Shown: positions 17,936-28,151 of the stretch, piece by piece
Numbering within the stretch: the stretch's first letter is position 1
Layout: every line of letters starts with the position of its first letter
DNA from: Maritalea mobilis
Lineage (GTDB): Bacteria > Pseudomonadota > Alphaproteobacteria > Rhodobacterales > Rhodobacteraceae
DNA length: 64,000 nucleotides
Reading direction: 5' to 3'
Assembly (NCBI RefSeq): GCF_019800885.1
Contig: NZ_JAHVKE010000002.1
Span: 124,001-188,000 of the forward strand
Made by a program: the position numbers and the translations under genes
The notes under the pieces: model-generated
What the model saw: the letters and a program-made list of their open reading frames with translations, nothing else
Database searches by the model: none
Told to the model about the DNA's origin: nothing

Positions 17936-19075
17936 ATGGCAGCCGCGGACCAGACGAACCTGTCGCGGCCACGCCTGAGCGACCGCGTCTACGGCTGGCG
18001 CATGGCGCTGCTGCGTTCCCGGAAATTCCACAAATGGGCGGCCCGGACGCCTTTTGCCGCGCGGGTCGCGCGCAAGGATGGCGAGGCGTTGTTCGACCTC
18101 GTGGCCGGGTTCATTCACGCACAGGTCCTGCAGGCTTTCGTGGCACTTGAGCTCCCCTCGCATTTGGCTGCCGCGCCGCGGACGGTCGAAGATCTCGCCC
18201 TGCGGACCGAGGTACCGGTCGAACGTATGCGCGTGCTGTGCCAGGCGGCCACGTCACTCGGCCTGATGAAGCGCACCCGGAATGGCCGCTACGCGCTGGG
18301 CCGGCTGGGTGCGGCCCTGCCGGGCATTCCGGGGCTGGCGCAGATGATCCTGCACCATGACGTACTTTATCGCGATCTAGCTGACCCGGTTGCGTTTTTC
18401 CGCGACGGGTCGACGACCGAGCTGGCCGATTTCTGGCCCTACGTCTTCGGTGCCACCGGCCCGCTCGACCCCGATACGGCGCAGACCTATTCCGACCTTA
18501 TGGCCGAAAGTCAGACCCTCGTCGCGGAAGAGGCGTTGCGCCATCTCGATCTGTCAGACGTGGACACGCTTCTGGATGTCGGCGGCGGAACGGGGGCGTT
18601 TCTCACGGCTGTGGGCCTCGCCTATCCCAAGCTCAACCTGCACCTCTTCGATCTGCCGGTTGTCGCCGAGGGGGCGCGCACCCGGTTCGAACAAAATGGT
18701 CTGACTGGTCGCACCCAGATCACGGGCGGCAGCTTTCGCTCCGATCCGCTTCCGCAGGGCGCGGATGCCATCAGCCTGATCCGTGTTCTGTACGATCATT
18801 CCGACGAAACCGTCCGAAACCTTCTGAGCAAAGTGCATGAGACCTTGCCCGAGGGCGGTCGTGTCATCGTCGCCGAGCCGATGTCAGGCGGCGCGCAGCC
18901 CGAACGCGCGGGCGACGCCTATTTCGCGATCTATTGCATGGCGATGCGCACGGGCCGCGCCCGTAGCGCGCAGGAAATCGCGCAACTCCTTGAGGATGCA
19001 GGATTTTCAGAAGCCAAACCGCATCGGACCTCGCGCCCGTTCATCACCGGGCTTGTCACGGCCAGGAAGCTGTAA
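17936..19075 (+). CDS. crtF: Hydroxyneurosporene O-methyltransferase CrtF
   Basis: CrtF methylates the 1-hydroxyl group of hydroxylated carotenoids with S-adenosylmethionine, giving the 1-methoxy end of spheroidene. The 379-aa protein has an N-terminal dimerisation/winged-helix region, then a class I methyltransferase domain with glycine motif LLDVGGGTGAFLTAV near residue 215, the acidic residue after strand 2 (LFDLP) and DAISLIRVLYDH. It follows crtE by 4 bp. A bchC promoter region separates it from bchC, although readthrough crtEF-bchCXYZ-puf is the known superoperon arrangement in Rhodobacter. Confidence 0.94.
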   Translation: MAAADQTNLSRPRLSDRVYGWRMALLRSRKFHKWAARTPFAARVARKDGEALFDLVAGFIHAQVLQAFVALELPSHLAAAPRTVEDLALRTEVPVERMRVLCQAATSLGLMKRTRNGRYALGRLGAALPGIPGLAQMILHHDVLYRDLADPVAFFRDGSTTELADFWPYVFGATGPLDPDTAQTYSDLMAESQTLVAEEALRHLDLSDVDTLLDVGGGTGAFLTAVGLAYPKLNLHLFDLPVVAEGARTRFEQNGLTGRTQITGGSFRSDPLPQGADAISLIRVLYDHSDETVRNLLSKVHETLPEGGRVIVAEPMSGGAQPERAGDAYFAIYCMAMRTGRARSAQEIAQLLEDAGFSEAKPHRTSRPFITGLVTARKL

Positions 19076-19092
19076 AGAAAGCCTGACGCCTA

Positions 19093-19136
19093 TGTCCATT
19101 CTCATTGACAATACAGAGTGTCAGGTTAAACTTACA
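19093..19136. promoter_or_regulatory. Tandem PpsR/CrtJ operators and promoter of bchC
   Basis: Exact TGT-N12-ACA sites lie at 19093-19110 and 19119-19136, separated by 8 bp, the spacing known from the Rhodobacter bchC promoter, where CrtJ/PpsR binds cooperatively. The first site ends in a TTGACA -35 hexamer (19105-19110). TAAACT (19127-19132) at 16-bp spacing lies inside the second site, so bound repressor would cover both promoter elements. Confidence 0.92.
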
Positions 19137-19204
19137 CCTACCAAATCACTAGCTCGGGGATTCTCTGCCCGCATGCTGGTGAACGACCAAAGGGGAATGC
19201 AGAG

Positions 19205-20146
19205 TTGAACACCACCGCCGTCATTCTCGAAGGTCCCAAGACCCTCGGACTCGGTCAGGTCACATTGACCGACCCGGGTGTTGACGACCTGGTGGTCGAC
19301 GTGTGCCACTCGGGCATCTCCACCGGAACCGAGAAGCTTTTCTGGTCCGGGCAGATGCCGCCGTTCCCCGGTATGGGCTACCCTCTCGTCCCCGGCTACG
19401 AGGCTGCGGGCGAGGTGGTCGAGGCCGGCGCGAACACGAATTTCAAACCCGGTGACACCGTCTTTGTTCCTGGCGCGAATTGCTACGGCGATGTGCGCGG
19501 GCTGTTCGGTGGCGCATCGAACCGGCTGGTGACGCCGGCGGAGCGCGTTGTGAAGATCGACGCCGGCATGGGCCCGGAAGGTGCGCTGCTTGCGCTTGCC
19601 GCCACGGCGCGCCACGCGGTGGCCGGTCTCGATACGACGCTGCCCGACCTGATCGTGGGTCACGGTGTTTTCGGACGCCTGCTTGCGCGGCTGACCTTGG
19701 CCGCAGGCGGCAAGGCGCCCACCGTCTGGGAAATCGACGCCGACCGCGCCAAGGGCGCAACCGGCTACCAGGTCATCCACCCCGACGAGGATGAGCGCCG
19801 CGACTACCGTTGCATCTACGATGCGTCGGGCGTGTCCAGCCTGCTCGACACCTTGGTCGGTCGTCTCGCCAAGGGCGGCGAGATCGTCCTGGCCGGGTTC
19901 TACCCCGAGCCGCTGCAATTTTCGTTCCCGCCCGCGTTCCTGCGCGAGGCGCGGTTCCGCATCGCCGCTGAATGGACGCGCGATGACCTTGTCGCCACGC
20001 GCGACCTCATTACCCACGGGGCCCTGAGCCTTTCGGATCTTATCACGCATTCCGTGCCCGCGAGTGAGGCCGAGAACGCTTACCAGACGGCGTTCGAAGA
20101 CCCGGCCTGCCTCAAGATGATCCTCAACTGGGAGAACGCCGCATGA
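19205..20146 (+). CDS. bchC: 3-hydroxyethyl bacteriochlorophyllide a dehydrogenase BchC
   Basis: BchC oxidises the 3-hydroxyethyl group to 3-acetyl, a late step of bacteriochlorophyll a synthesis. The 313-aa product is an alcohol-dehydrogenase-like protein: [16 protein letters not shown] near residue 35, [14 protein letters not shown], then a Rossmann domain ([15 protein letters not shown]). The start is a TTG at 19205 after AAAGGGG; the nearby ATG at 19198 is out of frame and stops at once. It opens bchCXYZ-pufQBALMC and overlaps bchX by 4 bp. Confidence 0.94.
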   Translation: MNTTAVILEGPKTLGLGQVTLTDPGVDDLVVDVCHSGISTGTEKLFWSGQMPPFPGMGYPLVPGYEAAGEVVEAGANTNFKPGDTVFVPGANCYGDVRGLFGGASNRLVTPAERVVKIDAGMGPEGALLALAATARHAVAGLDTTLPDLIVGHGVFGRLLARLTLAAGGKAPTVWEIDADRAKGATGYQVIHPDEDERRDYRCIYDASGVSSLLDTLVGRLAKGGEIVLAGFYPEPLQFSFPPAFLREARFRIAAEWTRDDLVATRDLITHGALSLSDLITHSVPASEAENAYQTAFEDPACLKMILNWENAA

Positions 20147-21144
20147 CCCTCGATGTACCCAACCTCAAAGACTATGACGCGAGGCTGAAGGACGAGGCGG
20201 CGGAACCCACGCTGGAAGTCCCGCAATCCGAGCCGACGAAGAAGACCCAGATCATCGCGATCTACGGCAAGGGCGGCATCGGCAAGTCTTTCACGCTCGC
20301 CAATCTCAGCCACATGATGGCCGAGCAGGGCAAACGCGTTCTGCTGATCGGCTGCGACCCGAAATCGGACACGACCAGCCTTCTGTTCGGCGGCAAGGCC
20401 TGCCCGACGATCATCGAAACCTCGACGCAGAAGAAACTGGCGGGCGAGGAAGTGCAGATCGGCGATGTCTGCTTCAAGCGCGGCGGTGTCTTCGCGATGG
20501 AGCTTGGCGGTCCCGAGGTTGGCCGCGGCTGCGGCGGTCGGGGCATCATCCACGGCTTTGAGCTGTTGGAAAAGCTGGGCTTCCACGATTGGGATTTCGA
20601 CTACGTCCTGCTCGACTTCCTGGGCGACGTGGTCTGCGGCGGTTTCGGCCTGCCGATCGCGCGCGACATGGCGCAGAAGGTGATCCTGGTCGGCTCGAAT
20701 GACCTGCAATCGCTGTATGTGGCCAACAATGTCTGCTCGGCGGTGGAATACTTCCGCAAGCTGGGCGGCAATGTCGGCGTCGCGGGCCTGGTCATCAACA
20801 AGGATGATGGCTCGGGCGAGGCGCAGGCCTTTGCCAAGGCCGTGGACATCCCCGTGCTGGCGTCGATCCCGCAGGATGACGACCTGCGCAAGAAATCCGC
20901 GAATTACCAGATCGTCGGCACCGCCGAGAGTCATTGGGGCGACTTGTTCGCCGCGCTGGGCGAAAACGTCGCCAAGGCGCCGCCGATGCGCCCGACCGCG
21001 CTTAGCCAGGACGAACTTCTGGCCCTGTTCGACGGGTCCGACACCGGTGCCGGTGTCGTTCTGGAACCCGCCACTGACGAAGACATGCGCGGCAAGGATG
21101 CCACGCCGAAGAAATCCCTCGAAGTCGTTTACGACGAGGCCTGA
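20143..21144 (+). CDS. bchX: Chlorophyllide a reductase iron protein BchX
   Basis: BchX is the NifH-like, [4Fe-4S]-bridged homodimer that passes electrons to BchY-BchZ, with ATP hydrolysis, to reduce ring B of chlorophyllide a. The 333-aa sequence has the P-loop [10 protein letters not shown] near residue 45, the switch aspartate in GCDPKSD, and two cluster cysteines: one in GRGCGGRGI, one in [14 protein letters not shown] 35-residue N-terminal extension before the P-loop domain is usual for BchX. ATGA overlap with bchC, 4-bp gap to bchY. Confidence 0.96.
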   Translation: MTLDVPNLKDYDARLKDEAAEPTLEVPQSEPTKKTQIIAIYGKGGIGKSFTLANLSHMMAEQGKRVLLIGCDPKSDTTSLLFGGKACPTIIETSTQKKLAGEEVQIGDVCFKRGGVFAMELGGPEVGRGCGGRGIIHGFELLEKLGFHDWDFDYVLLDFLGDVVCGGFGLPIARDMAQKVILVGSNDLQSLYVANNVCSAVEYFRKLGGNVGVAGLVINKDDGSGEAQAFAKAVDIPVLASIPQDDDLRKKSANYQIVGTAESHWGDLFAALGENVAKAPPMRPTALSQDELLALFDGSDTGAGVVLEPATDEDMRGKDATPKKSLEVVYDEA

Positions 21145-21148
21145 GACC

Positions 21149-22729
21149 ATGACGGACGAGATCAGATACGACGACGCCGACACGGCCGAGATCATCCGGG
21201 GCGAATCCCGCGATGACCGCGCCGCTGCGGCGGTCCCGTCTCTGCCTCAGGGGGACGGGATGGGCTGCCACGCTGGTGCGGCCGAAATGGAAAAAGCCGC
21301 CCGCATGGCCGGCAAATCCGAAATCCTCGATCAGTATGCTGCCGACTATCCGCAAGGCCCGCATGACAAGCCGCAGTCGATGTGCCCGGCTTTCGGCAGC
21401 CTGCGCGTCGGTCTGCGGATGCGCCGTGTGGCGACGATCCTGTCCGGGTCGGCCTGCTGCGTCTACGGGCTGACCTTCGTGTCGCATTTCTACGGGGCCC
21501 GCCGCTCGGTCGGCTACGTCCCGTTCAATTCCGAGACGCTGGTCACCGGGAAACTCTTCGAAGACATCCGCGATGCCGTGCACGAGATGGCCGATCCCGA
21601 GCGTTACGACGCCATCGTGATCACCAATCTTTGCGTGCCCACCGCATCGGGTGTGCCGCTCCGGCTGTTGCCGGACGAAATCAACGGGGTTCGGATCGTC
21701 GGCATCGACGTTCCGGGCTTTGGGGTGCCGACCCATGCCGAGGCCAAGGATGTCCTCGCGGGATCGATGCTCAACTATGCCCGACAGGAGGTGGAGGCCG
21801 GCCCAGTGCAAGCCCCTGTCTCGGGTAAATCAGACCGTCCGACAGTTACGCTGTTGGGCGAAATGTTCCCTGCGGATCCGATAGGAGTCGGAGGGATGCT
21901 CGCGCCACTCGGTCTGGCGGCAGGTCCGGTCGTTCCCTGCCGTGAGTGGCGCGAGCTCTATGCCGCGCTGGATAGCGAGGTGGTGGCCGCGATCCACCCC
22001 TTCTACACCAGCGCCATCCGCGAGTTTCAGGCCGCCGGCCGCACCATCGTGGGTTCTGCCCCGGTCGGGCATGACGGCACCGCAGCCTGGCTTGCCGCGA
22101 TCGGGGAGGCCTATGGCGTCGCCGCCGACAAGGTCGCCGCCGCCCAAAACGCGTTCCTGCCCGCGATCAAGGGCGCGCTCTCTGCCGCGCCGATCAAGGG
22201 CACGATCACGCTCTCGGGTTACGAGGGCAGCGAATTGCTGGTCGCACGACTGCTGATCGAAAGCGGGGCCGAGGTTCCTTACGTTGGAACCGCCTGCCCG
22301 AAAACGCCGTGGTCCGCGCCTGATGTCGAATGGCTCGAGTCCAGGGGCGTCAAGATCAAGTTCCGCGCCAGCCTCGAAGACGACTGCGCCGCGATGGAGG
22401 CGATCCAGCCGGACCTGGCCATCGGCACGACCCCGGTCGTCCAGAAGGGCAAGGAACTGGGTATTCCCAGCCTCTACTTCACCAACCTGATTTCCGCCCG
22501 TCCGCTGATGGGTCCGGCCGGTGCCGGGTCGCTCGGGCAGGTCGTGAACGCCGCCATGGCGAACAAGGCGCGCATGGATCACATGCGCGAATTCTTCGAG
22601 GGCGTGGGCGAGGGTGACACCGCCGGGATCTGGGAAGGCTCCCCGAACCTGCGGCCCGACTACCGTGCCCAGCATCAGAAGAAGCTGGATAAACTCGCCC
22701 GTGCGGCCAAAGCGCAGGAGATGATCTGA
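21149..22729 (+). CDS. bchY: Chlorophyllide a reductase subunit BchY
   Basis: BchY is one half of the NifDK-like catalytic component of chlorophyllide a reductase. The 526-aa protein carries cluster-ligand cysteines in [10 protein letters not shown] (near residue 76) and GSACCVYGL (near residue 100), then [14 protein letters not shown] and the [13 protein letters not shown] and [10 protein letters not shown] segments of the C-terminal Rossmann-like domains. The ATG at 21149 gives the expected N-terminus; the frame extends upstream across bchX as a shadow. It overlaps bchZ by one base. Confidence 0.95.
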   Translation: MTDEIRYDDADTAEIIRGESRDDRAAAAVPSLPQGDGMGCHAGAAEMEKAARMAGKSEILDQYAADYPQGPHDKPQSMCPAFGSLRVGLRMRRVATILSGSACCVYGLTFVSHFYGARRSVGYVPFNSETLVTGKLFEDIRDAVHEMADPERYDAIVITNLCVPTASGVPLRLLPDEINGVRIVGIDVPGFGVPTHAEAKDVLAGSMLNYARQEVEAGPVQAPVSGKSDRPTVTLLGEMFPADPIGVGGMLAPLGLAAGPVVPCREWRELYAALDSEVVAAIHPFYTSAIREFQAAGRTIVGSAPVGHDGTAAWLAAIGEAYGVAADKVAAAQNAFLPAIKGALSAAPIKGTITLSGYEGSELLVARLLIESGAEVPYVGTACPKTPWSAPDVEWLESRGVKIKFRASLEDDCAAMEAIQPDLAIGTTPVVQKGKELGIPSLYFTNLISARPLMGPAGAGSLGQVVNAAMANKARMDHMREFFEGVGEGDTAGIWEGSPNLRPDYRAQHQKKLDKLARAAKAQEMI

Positions 22730-24210
22730 TGCTCATTCAAGATCATGATCGCGCTGGAGGCTACTGGGGTTCGGTCTATGCCTTTACGGCGGTGAAGGGC
22801 CTTCAGGTCATCATTGACGGCCCTGTCGGCTGTGAAAACCTGCCAGTGACATCGGTCCTGCATTATACCGATGGCCTGCCGCCGCATGAGCTGCCCATCG
22901 TGACCACCGGCCTGGGCGAGGAAGAGCTTGGCCGCGACGGCACCGAGGGCGCCATGAAGCGGGCCTGGGACGTTCTGGACCCGGCCCTGCCAAGTGTCGT
23001 TGTCACCGGGTCGATTGCCGAAATGATCGGCGGTGGCGTCACGCCCATGGGCACGAACATCCAACGGTTCCTGCCGCGCACCATCGACGAAGACCAATGG
23101 GAAAGCGCCGATCGCGCGATGACCTGGATCTTCACCGAGTTCGGCATGACCAAGGGCCGGATGCCCCCGGAAAAGAAACGCGAAGAGGGGGCCGCCCCGC
23201 GCGTGAACATCCTCGGGCCGATGTACGGCACGTTCAACATGCCGTCCGACCTGCACGAGATCCGCCGCCTGGTCGAAGGGATCGGCTGCGAGGTCAACAT
23301 GGTGATGCCGCTGGGCAGCCACCTGGCCGAGATGCGGAACCTCGTGAATGCCGACGTGAACATCGTGATGTATCGCGAGTTCGGTCGCGGCTTGGCCGAG
23401 GTGCTCGGCAAGCCCTACCTGCAAGCGCCCATCGGCGTGGACAGCACGACCAAGTTCCTGCGCAAGCTGGGCGAGTTGACGGGCCTCGACCCCGAACCCT
23501 TCATCGAGCGCGAGAAGCACTCGACGATCAAGCCGATCTGGGATCTTTGGCGCTCGGTCACGCAGGACTTCTTCGCCACGGCCAGCTTCGGCATTGTCGC
23601 GAACGAAACCTACGCGCGCGGCGTGCGCAACTTCCTCGAAAACGACATGGGCCTGCCTTGTGCCTTCGCCGTGGCGCGTTGCGCCGGGAAGAAGACCGAC
23701 AACGAGCAGGTCCGCGCCATGATCAGCCAGAAGCGCCCATTGGTGCTGATGGGGTCGATCAACGAGAAGATGTACCTCGCCGAGATGAGCGCGGGGCATG
23801 GGCCGAAACCGGCCTTCATTCCCGCCAGCTTCCCGGGCGCCGCGATCCGCAGGGCTACCGGAACGCCCTTCATGGGCTACGCGGGCGCGACCTACCTGAT
23901 CCAGGAGGTCTGCAACGGCCTGTTCGACGCGCTTTTCCACATCCTGCCTCTCGGCAGCGAGATGGACAGCGCCGAGGCGACGCCGACGACACTCCGCCGC
24001 GATTTCCCGTGGGACGAGGACGCGCAGGCGCTTCTCGACCGGATCGTGGCCGAACACCCCATTCTGACGCGCATTTCCGCGGCCAAGACGCTGCGCGATG
24101 CGGCCGAGAAGGCCGCGCTGGCCAGCGGTGCCGAGCGTGTCCAACGCAATACGGTCGAGGCGCTTGCGCCCGCCGGCTTCGAGTTCACCGAGGGAGACCA
24201 CAATGACTGA
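22729..24210 (+). CDS. bchZ: Chlorophyllide a reductase subunit BchZ
   Basis: BchZ is the NifK-like partner of BchY. The 493-aa sequence starts [19 protein letters not shown], with the cysteine of [11 protein letters not shown] near residue 36 and [14 protein letters not shown]. Later segments include [38 protein letters not shown] and [15 protein letters not shown]. Length is normal. It overlaps bchY by one base and pufQ by 8 bases. In Rhodobacter puf promoter activity begins inside bchZ; I cannot identify that element here. Confidence 0.95.
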   Translation: MLIQDHDRAGGYWGSVYAFTAVKGLQVIIDGPVGCENLPVTSVLHYTDGLPPHELPIVTTGLGEEELGRDGTEGAMKRAWDVLDPALPSVVVTGSIAEMIGGGVTPMGTNIQRFLPRTIDEDQWESADRAMTWIFTEFGMTKGRMPPEKKREEGAAPRVNILGPMYGTFNMPSDLHEIRRLVEGIGCEVNMVMPLGSHLAEMRNLVNADVNIVMYREFGRGLAEVLGKPYLQAPIGVDSTTKFLRKLGELTGLDPEPFIEREKHSTIKPIWDLWRSVTQDFFATASFGIVANETYARGVRNFLENDMGLPCAFAVARCAGKKTDNEQVRAMISQKRPLVLMGSINEKMYLAEMSAGHGPKPAFIPASFPGAAIRRATGTPFMGYAGATYLIQEVCNGLFDALFHILPLGSEMDSAEATPTTLRRDFPWDEDAQALLDRIVAEHPILTRISAAKTLRDAAEKAALASGAERVQRNTVEALAPAGFEFTEGDHND

Positions 24211-24421
24211 CATGACCTCGAACACTCCCGGTACGCGGCACAAGCCGCCCAAAACGGAGTTCATGATCTACTTCGCGATCATCTTCGTGGCGACGTTGCC
24301 TCTCGCGCTCCTGACTTGGGCGCTGGCCGCGATCCGCACCGGAAGCATGACCGACAAAGGGCCGATCAAACGCGCCTGGAGCCAGGCGCGGATCATCACA
24401 CCGATGATCTTTACGGCCTGA
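24203..24421 (+). CDS. pufQ: PufQ, bacteriochlorophyll/cytochrome assembly factor of the puf operon
   Basis: PufQ is a small membrane protein needed for normal photosynthetic complex formation in Rhodobacter and implicated in directing bacteriochlorophyll supply. The 72-aa product has one central membrane helix ([20 protein letters not shown], residues about 20-40) flanked by a hydrophilic N-terminus and a basic C-terminal tail ([16 protein letters not shown]). Length and hydropathy match PufQ. The ATG at 24203 follows GGGAG and overlaps the end of bchZ, linking the bch and puf parts of the superoperon. Confidence 0.9.
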   Translation: MTDMTSNTPGTRHKPPKTEFMIYFAIIFVATLPLALLTWALAAIRTGSMTDKGPIKRAWSQARIITPMIFTA

Positions 24422-24637
24422 AGAATACTGCCAAACCTGCCGTTCAGAGCCGCTTCAGACCCGGCTGGCAGAGCAAGGCACCACGACAAACTCGGCGTGA
24501 CGACCGGAGCCGAGACTGAGTTCATTCGAGACGTAGCCATGCTGCGGTTCGGATGGAATGCCGGCAGGGCAATGAGGCCTTGTCGGGGCCCGGCCGCGGG
24601 GTTCGCGGCATCAGTCTAACGTTCCGGAGGAAAGTTT
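24422..24637 (+). other. pufQ-pufB intercistronic leader with GC-rich hairpins
   Basis: This 216-bp stretch has no gene I can support. It contains a perfect 6-bp GC stem at 24592-24609 (loop of 6) and a GGCC-rich fold just before it, then a strong GGAGGAAAG ribosome site at 24625-24633 in front of pufB. In Rhodobacter the equivalent region is an mRNA processing site that separates low-abundance pufQ message from stable pufBA message; that role here is inference. Confidence 0.5.
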
Positions 24638-24787
24638 ATGGCTGACAATACCGACCTGTCCTTCACGGGTCTGACCGACGAGCAGGCCCAGGAGCTGCAT
24701 TCGGTGTATATGAGCGGGCTCTGGCTGTTTGCGGCCGTTGCCGTCGTCGCCCATATCGCCACGTACATCTGGGCCCCCTGGTTCTAA
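24638..24787 (+). CDS. pufB: Light-harvesting complex 1 beta subunit
   Basis: PufB is the beta polypeptide of the core antenna, binding bacteriochlorophyll a around the reaction centre. The 49-aa product starts [20 protein letters not shown] and has a single membrane helix containing the ligand histidine in [14 protein letters not shown] at the C-terminus, as in all LH1 beta chains. A GGAGG site precedes it. It is 15 bp from pufA. Confidence 0.97.
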   Translation: MADNTDLSFTGLTDEQAQELHSVYMSGLWLFAAVAVVAHIATYIWAPWF

Positions 24788-24802
24788 GGAAGGAGCGACA
24801 AC

Positions 24803-24967
24803 ATGGCTAAGTTCTACAAGATCTGGCTCATCTTCGACCCGCGCCGCGTGTTCGTGGCCCAGGGTGTGTTCCTGTTCCTTCTGGCTGTGATGATTCACCT
24901 CGCGGTGCTCTCGTCCGGCCTGAACTGGATGGAAAATGCCGCCGCATCGGCGGGCTTCGGCGGCTGA
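24803..24967 (+). CDS. pufA: Light-harvesting complex 1 alpha subunit
   Basis: PufA is the alpha polypeptide of LH1. The 54-aa sequence starts [21 protein letters not shown], the standard alpha N-terminus, with a membrane helix carrying the bacteriochlorophyll-ligand histidine in [11 protein letters not shown] (residue 32) and a short Ala/Gly-rich periplasmic tail. AAGGAG precedes the ATG. A 12-bp hairpin follows the stop, which would favour accumulation of the pufBA message over pufLMC. Confidence 0.97.
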   Translation: MAKFYKIWLIFDPRRVFVAQGVFLFLLAVMIHLAVLSSGLNWMENAAASAGFGG

Positions 24968-25006
24968 TCGCCGGACCCGTCCCGTGTTTGCGGGAGTCTG
25001 ACAAAT

Positions 25007-25036
25007 GCCGCGGGCGGGTTTACGCCCGCCCGTGGC
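25007..25036 (+). terminator. pufA-pufL intercistronic mRNA-stabilising hairpin
   Basis: A 12-bp stem (11 Watson-Crick pairs plus one G-T) with a 6-base loop sits 40 bp after the pufA stop, and a weaker GC hairpin precedes it at about 24973-24998. There is no U-run, so it is probably not a full terminator. In Rhodobacter the corresponding hairpins block 3'-5' decay and keep LH1 message in excess over reaction-centre message. Confidence 0.8.
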
Positions 25037-25101
25037 GATCCGACGAAAAAACTGACGGCTGACCGTAACGGGGACACGCCGCCACACGCGGAGACAGACG
25101 C

Positions 25102-26004
25102 ATGGCTTTGCTAAGCTTCGAGAAAAAGTATCGCGTCCGCGGAGGGACGCTGATCGGCGGCGATCTGTTCGACTTCTGGGTGGGCCCTTTCTACGTGGGG
25201 TTCTTTGGGGTCACGACAGCATTTTTCGCCGTTCTGGGAACGGTTCTGATCCTTTGGGGGGCGGCCATGCAAGGCACGTTCAACCCCTGGACGATCAACA
25301 TCGCACCCCCTGACCTGAGTTATGGTCTCGGGATGGCGCCTTTGATGGAAGGCGGCCTGTGGCAGATCATCACGATCTGCGCCACCGGCGCATTCATCAG
25401 CTGGGCCCTTCGCGAGGTCGAAATCTGCCGCAAGCTGGGGATCGGGTATCACGTACCCTTTGCCTTCGCTTTCGCCATCCTTGCCTATGTGACGCTGGTG
25501 ATCTTCCGCCCGCTTCTGATGGGTGCCTGGGGCCACGGATTCCCGTACGGGATCTTCAGCCACCTCGATTGGGTGTCGAATGTCGGCTACGCTTACCTGC
25601 ACTTCCACTACAACCCGGCTCACATGCTGGCGGTGACGTTGTTCTTCACCACCACGCTGGCGCTCGCGCTGCACGGTGGCCTGATCCTGTCGGCAGCCAA
25701 CCCCGAAAAGGGTGAGGAGATGAAGACGCCGGATCACGAGGATACCTTCTTCCGTGATTTCATCGGCTATTCGATCGGCACGCTGGGTATCCACCGTCTC
25801 GGCCTGCTTCTGGCCATTGCGGCGGTGTTCTGGAGCGCGGTCTGCATCATCATTTCCGGCCCGGTCTGGACGTCCGGCTGGCCCGAGTGGTGGAACTGGT
25901 GGCTCGACCTGCCGATCTGGCCCGAACCGAGTGTCGTCTATGACAGCACCGGCATGGCCACCATCGGCACCGAAGCCTCCGCCACCGTGATTGGGGGAGA
26001 GTGA
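25102..26004 (+). CDS. pufL: Photosynthetic reaction centre L subunit
   Basis: PufL is one of the two five-helix subunits that bind the special pair, accessory pigments, quinones and iron. The 300-aa protein starts [20 protein letters not shown]. Special-pair residues are conserved in HFHYNPAH: His169 and the Mg ligand His174. Iron ligands are His191 (LALHGGL) and His231 (GIHRLG). His167 stands where Rhodobacter sphaeroides has Asn (L166). The C-terminus runs about 20 residues beyond the usual 276-282 aa. pufM follows after 3 bp. Confidence 0.98.
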   Translation: MALLSFEKKYRVRGGTLIGGDLFDFWVGPFYVGFFGVTTAFFAVLGTVLILWGAAMQGTFNPWTINIAPPDLSYGLGMAPLMEGGLWQIITICATGAFISWALREVEICRKLGIGYHVPFAFAFAILAYVTLVIFRPLLMGAWGHGFPYGIFSHLDWVSNVGYAYLHFHYNPAHMLAVTLFFTTTLALALHGGLILSAANPEKGEEMKTPDHEDTFFRDFIGYSIGTLGIHRLGLLLAIAAVFWSAVCIIISGPVWTSGWPEWWNWWLDLPIWPEPSVVYDSTGMATIGTEASATVIGGE

Positions 26005-26007
26005 ATC

Positions 26008-27012
26008 ATGGCCTACTTCGAATACCAGAACATCTTCACCCAGGTGCAGGTTCAGGGCGAGCCCGAGATGGGCATGGAGCTCAAGGAGAACGTGCTGGGT
26101 GGGGGCCGCACCAAGGGTGCGACGCATTCCAGCCTGCTCGGCTGGCTGGGCAATGCACAGCTTGGCCCGATCTACCTGGGCTGGGCCGGCATCACCAGCC
26201 TCGCCACCGGCTTTGCGTGGTTCTTCATCGTCGGCTTCAACATGCTGGCGCAGGTGGGATGGTCCATCCCCGAGTTCCTGCGTCAACTGTTTTGGCTGGC
26301 GCTGGAACCGCCGGGACCGGAATGGGGCCTCAGCTTCCCGCCTCTCAATGACGGGGGCTGGTACATCATCGCGAGCTTCTTCCTGCTCGTCTCGGTGATG
26401 GCCTGGTGGGTGCGCACCTATCTGCTGGCTGTCCAGCACAAGATGGGCAAGCACATCGCATGGGCCTTCCTGGCCGCGATCTGGCTGTTCCTCGTCCTTG
26501 GCCTGTTCCGTCCCATCCTGATGGGATCCTGGAGCGAGGCGGTGCCCTACGGCATCTTCCCGCACCTCGACTGGACCACGGCCTTCTCGATCCGCTACGG
26601 GAACCTCTACTACAACCCGTTCCACGCGCTTTCGATCGCATTCCTCTACGGCTCTGTCCTGCTCTTCGCGATGCATGGCGGCACCATCATGGCCGTGACC
26701 CGCTTCGGCGGCGACCGGGAGTTGGAGCAGATCGTCGACCGTGGCACGGCCTCCGAGCGGGCGGCGCTGTTCTGGCGCTGGACGATGGGCTTCAATGCCA
26801 CGATGGAAGGCATTCACCGTTGGGCCTGGTGGTTCGCGGTCCTGACCCCCATCACGGGTGGTATTGGCATCCTTCTCACCGGGACCGTCGTGGACAACTG
26901 GTTCATCTGGGCCCAGGAACACAACTTCGCCCCCGAACATCTGGGCGCCTATGGCTACGAAGCCTACGGGTCGTACAGTGACTTCGGCGGCATCGCCCCG
27001 ACAGGAGAGTGA
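26008..27012 (+). CDS. pufM: Photosynthetic reaction centre M subunit
   Basis: PufM pairs with PufL in the reaction-centre core. In the 334-aa protein the special-pair Mg ligand is His206 in YYNPFHALS, Tyr214 (FLYGS) matches the tyrosine that tunes primary electron transfer, and the iron site is His223, Glu238 (GGDRELE) and His270 (GIHRWAW). A C-terminal extension after [17 protein letters not shown] is typical of reaction centres that carry a bound cytochrome. It lies 3 bp from both pufL and pufC. Confidence 0.98.
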   Translation: MAYFEYQNIFTQVQVQGEPEMGMELKENVLGGGRTKGATHSSLLGWLGNAQLGPIYLGWAGITSLATGFAWFFIVGFNMLAQVGWSIPEFLRQLFWLALEPPGPEWGLSFPPLNDGGWYIIASFFLLVSVMAWWVRTYLLAVQHKMGKHIAWAFLAAIWLFLVLGLFRPILMGSWSEAVPYGIFPHLDWTTAFSIRYGNLYYNPFHALSIAFLYGSVLLFAMHGGTIMAVTRFGGDRELEQIVDRGTASERAALFWRWTMGFNATMEGIHRWAWWFAVLTPITGGIGILLTGTVVDNWFIWAQEHNFAPEHLGAYGYEAYGSYSDFGGIAPTGE

Positions 27013-27015
27013 GCC

Positions 27016-28119
27016 ATGTTACCCAAGTGGTTTAGCAACTGGGACCGGGAGAATCCCACCAATATCTTCGGCCCCGCCATCGCGGTCGGTGTCGCAGGAT
27101 CGGCGGTGTTCGTGGCGGCGATGCTCGTCACCTGGGGTCAACCCTTCGCAACAGACAGCATGCAGACCGGCCCCCGTGGGTCCGGTATGCACGTGGCCGA
27201 ATTCCTCACGGATCTGGAGGCCGGCGATCCAACGGTGGCGGGGTTCTTTACCTCGGAACCGGTGGTCCCAGCTGAAGGCGCCGAGACGGCCGGTGCTGCC
27301 ATCGATGGGGCCGAACCGTTGTTGGCTGATCTTTCGGTCGACAACTACAACCGGCTGATCGAAGCCATGCGGAGCTGGACGGGCATTCCCGATCTGCTGG
27401 AGCCGGGTCTGGAGAACTACCAGACCACGGTCGCCCGGCGGATGATCCAGATGACCCAGAACATCAACCAGAACTGGGCGGCACACGTTCAGGTGAACGC
27501 AGAGGTGGGTGTGACCTGTTACACCTGCCACCGCGGGCAGCCCGTGCCGAACAACATCTGGTACCGGGTCAGCCCCGTGAACGAAAGCGTCGCGGGCTGG
27601 AGCGCCAACCAGAACCGTGTGACGATGGTGTCGAACTTCACGTCGTTGCCTTCCGACTACCTCGAGCATTACCTGCTCGAGAATGACGAAGGCAGCTACA
27701 ACATCATCGGTGTTCACGATCTGGCCAGCCGCGTGCAGCAGCAGCCGGGCGACCCGCTGATCCAGCAGGCCGAACGGACCTACGCGTTCATGAACTACAT
27801 CTCGAACTCGTTGGGTGTGAACTGTACCTTCTGCCACAACACGCGGGCGTTCTACGATGCCGCGCAGGTGACCCCGCAATGGGCCACCGCGACCCTCGGG
27901 ATCGCCATGGTTCAGGAAATCATCGCGGATTACCTGCTGCCCTTGCAGGAGGTTCTGCCGGAAGAGCGCCTTGGCCCGGTCTACGCCGACATGCCTCTGG
28001 CAGCCTGTCGCACCTGTCACCAGGGCGAACAGCAGCCGCTCAATGGCCTGAACGTGATCCGCAACTGGCCCGAGCTGGCTGTCCTTGACGGCGAGCCGGA
28101 CTACTCGGCCTTCGAGTGA
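27016..28119 (+). CDS. pufC: Reaction-centre cytochrome c subunit PufC, three-haem form
   Basis: PufC sits on the periplasmic face of the reaction centre and re-reduces the photo-oxidised special pair. The 367-aa protein has an uncleaved N-terminal membrane anchor (about residues 17-40). It has only three CxxCH haem motifs, at residues 168-172, 270-274 and 331-335. In the usual tetrahaem form a first CxxCH precedes the helix VARRMIQMT; here that stretch reads SWTGIPDLLEPGLENY, with no cysteine. The methionine-bearing helices are retained. Triheme PufC is known from Rhodovulum sulfidophilum. It is the last puf gene and takes the place of pufX of Rhodobacter. Confidence 0.95.
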   Translation: MLPKWFSNWDRENPTNIFGPAIAVGVAGSAVFVAAMLVTWGQPFATDSMQTGPRGSGMHVAEFLTDLEAGDPTVAGFFTSEPVVPAEGAETAGAAIDGAEPLLADLSVDNYNRLIEAMRSWTGIPDLLEPGLENYQTTVARRMIQMTQNINQNWAAHVQVNAEVGVTCYTCHRGQPVPNNIWYRVSPVNESVAGWSANQNRVTMVSNFTSLPSDYLEHYLLENDEGSYNIIGVHDLASRVQQQPGDPLIQQAERTYAFMNYISNSLGVNCTFCHNTRAFYDAAQVTPQWATATLGIAMVQEIIADYLLPLQEVLPEERLGPVYADMPLAACRTCHQGEQQPLNGLNVIRNWPELAVLDGEPDYSAFE

Positions 28120-28151
28120 GCCATGCGGGCCGCGGCCCATAGCAGGATTGA

